From Ruminococcus sp. (GTDB taxonomy: Bacteria > Bacillota_A > Clostridia > Oscillospirales > Ruminococcaceae), in NCBI RefSeq assembly GCF_016283395.1, contig NZ_JAEEMU010000050.1, forward strand, positions 9,027-73,026: DNA of 64,000 nt. The letters are read 5' to 3'. Every line of letters begins with the position of its first letter. Within the stretch, counting starts at the first letter, position 1. The position numbers and the translations under genes were made by a program. The notes under the pieces were generated by a model. It made no database searches. It was not told the DNA's origin and saw nothing but the letters and a program-made list of their open reading frames with translations. Shown in pieces: positions 61,918 through 64,000 of the stretch.

Positions 61918-62670
61918 TTTCGGAGAATACTCCTCTATTAACTGCAAAACGTCTTTCTCGTAGAGATTACCGTTCAATGCACTGCCGTCGCAGCTGATGC
62001 AAAGCGAGCGGATATCATAAGGCGATTCTTCATAGGGATTTGAAACAACTTCGCCCTCATTGAAATACTCGCCAAGATACTTCAAAGCATTTCCCTGCGG
62101 AAAAATTACATTACCACTACCTATTTCAAAGCCCTTTGCAGCAAACTTCCCAAGTAGTTCAGATGTTATAGCATTGTAAGGATTATCAGCACTTCTGCCA
62201 ACCAGCCATGCAGGACTTATCTCAACATAAACACCGTTTTCTTTTAAGATGTCAGCAAAGAACTCCACAGGCTCAAGAGGTATAGTTTCCTGATGAAAAG
62301 CGTCCACAGAGAGCATAACCCGCTGTATATGGCTCTCACGAAGCATTGATGCCACTTGTTTGACCCTGTTCTTATCCTTGCTGAAATAACCATTTGTTAT
62401 GATGTCGCGCTGAGGGATACCCATTTCATAGGCAGTCCTGTGTATAGCAGTAACAGTTTCGGGATAAAGCAGTGGCTCGCCGCCGAAAGTCATCAAAGAC
62501 CTGATATCATATCTGCTGCATACGTCCTTAATTGATTTTACAGCAATATCCGTGTCAATATGAGGAGAGCCTGCTGTGTGCTCCCCTTCGCTGCAATGCT
62601 TGCACTTGCCTGTGCAACACATTGTAACAACAAATTCTATCCTGTCAAGATATTTCAAATATTCATTCAT
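61915..62670 (-). CDS. Radical SAM protein
   Basis: A 251-residue radical SAM enzyme. The cluster motif CTGKCKHC (C19, C23, C26) is followed by LMTFGGEPLLYPE, the SAM-binding GGEP, and later DIITNGYFSKD and RVMLSVDAFHQETI, which fit the partial TIM barrel. A second set of Cys near the C-terminus (LCISCDG) resembles the start of a SPASM/twitch domain but is short. Its substrate is unknown; such small enzymes modify peptides or act as activases. ATG 62670 follows AAAAAGGAG. Confidence 0.85.
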   Translation of the reverse strand: MNEYLKYLDRIEFVVTMCCTGKCKHCSEGEHTAGSPHIDTDIAVKSIKDVCSRYDIRSLMTFGGEPLLYPETVTAIHRTAYEMGIPQRDIITNGYFSKDKNRVKQVASMLRESHIQRVMLSVDAFHQETIPLEPVEFFADILKENGVYVEISPAWLVGRSADNPYNAITSELLGKFAAKGFEIGSGNVIFPQGNALKYLGEYFNEGEVVSNPYEESPYDIRSLCISCDGSALNGNLYEKDVLQLIEEYSPK

Positions 62671-62689
62671 AATAACTGCTCCTTTTTAA

Positions 62690-62695
62690 ATTATA
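62690..62695 (-). promoter_or_regulatory. Extended -10 upstream of the radical SAM gene
   Basis: On the minus strand TGATATAAT (extended -10), 20 bp before the start codon; no good -35. If used, the transcript leader would hold little more than the ribosome binding site. Confidence 0.45.
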
Positions 62696-62704
62696 TCAAT
62701 AATC

Positions 62705-62759
62705 GGCGCAGTACGGGAACAATTCTTACTCGGTGTGACGTTCCCTCTCCTACTGCACC
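62705..62759 (-). ncRNA. Predicted nested hairpin upstream of the radical SAM gene
   Basis: On the minus strand GGTGCAGTA (62759-62751) pairs with TACTGCGCC (62713-62705), and inside it GGGAAC (62745-62740) pairs with GTTCCC (62720-62715), leaving a 19-base loop and a GGAGA bulge. An alternative ACTGC / GCAGT hairpin (62752-62766) competes with the outer stem. No T run follows. Confidence 0.4.
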
Positions 62760-62785
62760 GAGCAGTTAATTCGTTTTGGTTTCAT
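62750..62785 (-). CDS. Possible 11-residue leader peptide
   Basis: A short reading frame, MKPKRINCSVQ, has GAGGTG 6 bases before its ATG; that ribosome binding site overlaps the stop codon of the dCMP deaminase gene. Its own stop lies in the outer stem of the nested hairpin. It could be an attenuator leader or a chance frame. Confidence 0.3.
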   Translation of the reverse strand: MKPKRINCSVQ

Positions 62786-62795
62786 ATCTAACACC

Positions 62796-63278
62796 TCAGA
62801 CTGAAAGAATTATATCCTTGCCGCTTGGCTGATACTCTTCCACCTTAACTCCGCATTTCTCAAAAAGAATTGTGGAAGCCTTAACGCTGTCAGTATTGGC
62901 GTACTTATTGCATTTATAAACCACACGAGTGATACCGGACTGTATTATAGCCTTTGCACACTCATTGCAAGGATAGAGTGTAACATAGAGAGTACAGCCG
63001 CTGAGACTTCCGAAACTGCTGTTAAGGATAGCATTCAGCTCAGCATGGCAGACAAATGGATATTTGGTATCAAGTGTGGACTCGCCATCACGCTCCCACG
63101 GCATATCATCATCAATGCAGCCTGTGGGCATACCGTTATAGCCTACAGAAACGATCTTATGCTTATCATTTACAATACACGCACCTACCTGAGTTGAATT
63201 ATCTTTGCTGCGCTGTGCAGACAATAGCGCAATACCCATAAAATATTCATCCCAGGATATATAATCAGTCCTTTTCAT
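62796..63278 (-). CDS. dCMP deaminase (ComEB-like)
   Basis: A 160-residue zinc deaminase that converts dCMP to dUMP for thymidylate synthesis. Visible are RSKDNSTQVGACIV, VGYNGMPTGCIDDDMPWER, CHAELNAILNS (zinc His and catalytic Glu) and LYVTLYPCNECAKAIIQSGI (two zinc Cys), all typical. AAGGAG precedes the ATG. It is transcribed away from the rRNA operon and has its own promoter. Confidence 0.93.
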   Translation of the reverse strand: MKRTDYISWDEYFMGIALLSAQRSKDNSTQVGACIVNDKHKIVSVGYNGMPTGCIDDDMPWERDGESTLDTKYPFVCHAELNAILNSSFGSLSGCTLYVTLYPCNECAKAIIQSGITRVVYKCNKYANTDSVKASTILFEKCGVKVEEYQPSGKDIILSV

Positions 63279-63316
63279 AGTGATCTCCTTAACACGGTCA
63301 AATATAATATGTAAGT

Positions 63317-63345
63317 ATTATAACATACATTTTTGCATAAATCAA
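63317..63345 (-). promoter_or_regulatory. Promoter of the dCMP deaminase gene
   Basis: On the minus strand TTGATT (63345-63340), 17 bp, TATAAT (63322-63317). Confidence 0.85.
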
Positions 63346-63391
63346 TAAAAATAAAAGAAAAAGCTTTCAAACATATAGTTTGAAAGCTTTC
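63340..63391 (-). terminator. Terminator of the rRNA-tRNA operon
   Basis: AAAGCTTTCAAAC / GTTTGAAAGCTTT stem followed on the minus strand by TTTTTCTTTTATTTTT. The tail overlaps the -35 of the next promoter. Confidence 0.9.
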
Positions 63392-63393
63392 CG

Positions 63394-63470
63394 TGGTGGG
63401 CCATTAGGGACTCGAACCCCAGACCGTCCGGTTATGAGCCGGATGCTCTAACCAACTGAGCTAATGGCCC
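63394..63470 (-). tRNA. tRNA with CAU anticodon (tRNA-Met, or tRNA-Ile2)
   Basis: Full cloverleaf of 77 nt with encoded CCA: acceptor GGGCCAT / ATGGCCC, D arm AGCTCAGTTGGTTAGAGC, anticodon stem CCGG with loop CTCATAA (anticodon CAT), T arm GGGGTTCGAGTCCC. The acceptor stem does not have the initiator C1:A72 mismatch, so it is elongator Met or, if modified to lysidine, Ile2. It follows 5S rRNA in the same transcript. Confidence 0.95.
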
Positions 63471-63478
63471 TCATAAAT

Positions 63479-63506
63479 TAATCGGAAGCTATTTTTAGCT
63501 TCCGAT
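63479..63506 (-). other. Hairpin between 5S rRNA and tRNA
   Basis: ATCGGAAGCT / AGCTTCCGAT perfect 10-bp stem with a 6-base loop. It is likely an RNA-processing signal or weak terminator. Confidence 0.6.
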
Positions 63507-63517
63507 ATTTATTTGTG

Positions 63518-63632
<115 letters not shown>

Positions 63633-63705
63633 TAAATATTATTGAAAACTTTTGAAGGAATAAAGCGTAATGCGAGGCAAGAACAAAGAAGTTCAGAAGT
63701 AAAAA
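63633..63705 (-). other. 23S-5S rRNA spacer
   Basis: Short spacer with no tRNA or other feature that I can support. Confidence 0.7.

Positions 63706-64000
<295 letters not shown>

Noticed and set aside
62560..62769. Plus-strand frame overlapping the radical SAM start
   Set aside because: Antisense to conserved radical SAM codons and lacks a ribosome binding site.

Overview
The window looks like a chromosomal segment of a Ruminococcus-type member of the Oscillospiraceae (low to mid GC, Gram-positive, anaerobic fibre degrader). Support comes from four secreted proteins with type I dockerin repeats, long Thr-rich linkers built from ACN codons, a rhamnogalacturonan-disaccharide uptake operon with a GH105 hydrolase, a GH3 lipoprotein, acetate kinase, and a forespore-type SigG. 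The genus is an inference from these traits; no search was run.

Layout. 1-6.3 kb: 5' end of tmcAL (minus), ackA, a DUF3737-type beta-helix protein, an ECF sigma factor with a membrane partner, a pyridoxal kinase and a small unknown gene. 6.4-11.6 kb: sigG, a heptad-repeat palindrome, then an ABC sugar importer (lipoprotein, two permeases) overlapping a GH105 gene. 11.7-14.6 kb: an NfeD/SPFH membrane pair and the first dockerin protein. 14.9-20.7 kb: a five-gene cassette (MBOAT acyltransferase, DHHW/AlgJ-like protein, FkbH-like HAD protein, acyl carrier protein, membrane metallophosphoesterase) with the logic of a dlt operon. 20.8-25.6 kb: rlmB, a catalytically degenerate P-type-ATPase-like membrane protein, and an LCP-family ligase. 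25.7-40 kb: GNAT, aminotransferase (minus), dockerin proteins with transglutaminase-like and serpin domains, a TPR-like membrane protein, a GH3 beta-glucosidase lipoprotein (minus), a second ECF sigma/sensor pair, a lipoprotein ending in seven 12-residue GCGSGF repeats, and an acyltransferase-3 protein. 40-44.6 kb: GNAT, a small membrane protein, recD2 and an mreB-family gene. 44.9-54.4 kb: mrp (minus), and divergently an FMN-riboswitch-controlled riboflavin locus (ribD, ribE, ribBA, ribH) that also holds three small membrane proteins, a DUF4097-like lipoprotein, a HAD phosphatase and an M3-like lipoprotein peptidase. 54.7-59.6 kb (minus): an ABC ATPase-permease fusion, prs and ppa. 60-64 kb: a cytosolic LacI-like sensor fused to GGDEF, then on the minus strand a radical SAM gene, dCMP deaminase, tRNA(CAU), 5S rRNA and the 3' end of 23S rRNA.

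How parts work together. Promoters of the housekeeping type (TTGACA-like, 17 bp, TATAAT) are unusually clear and were located for most transcription units. Surface biology dominates: dockerin proteins, LCP, MBOAT cassette, acyltransferase 3, GH3 lipoprotein, two sigma/transmembrane sensor pairs. The strongest candidates for something undescribed are the FkbH-for-DltA acylation cassette, the pseudo-P-type ATPase, and a family of palindromic elements whose arms are tandem heptamers that differ between loci but match within each locus.
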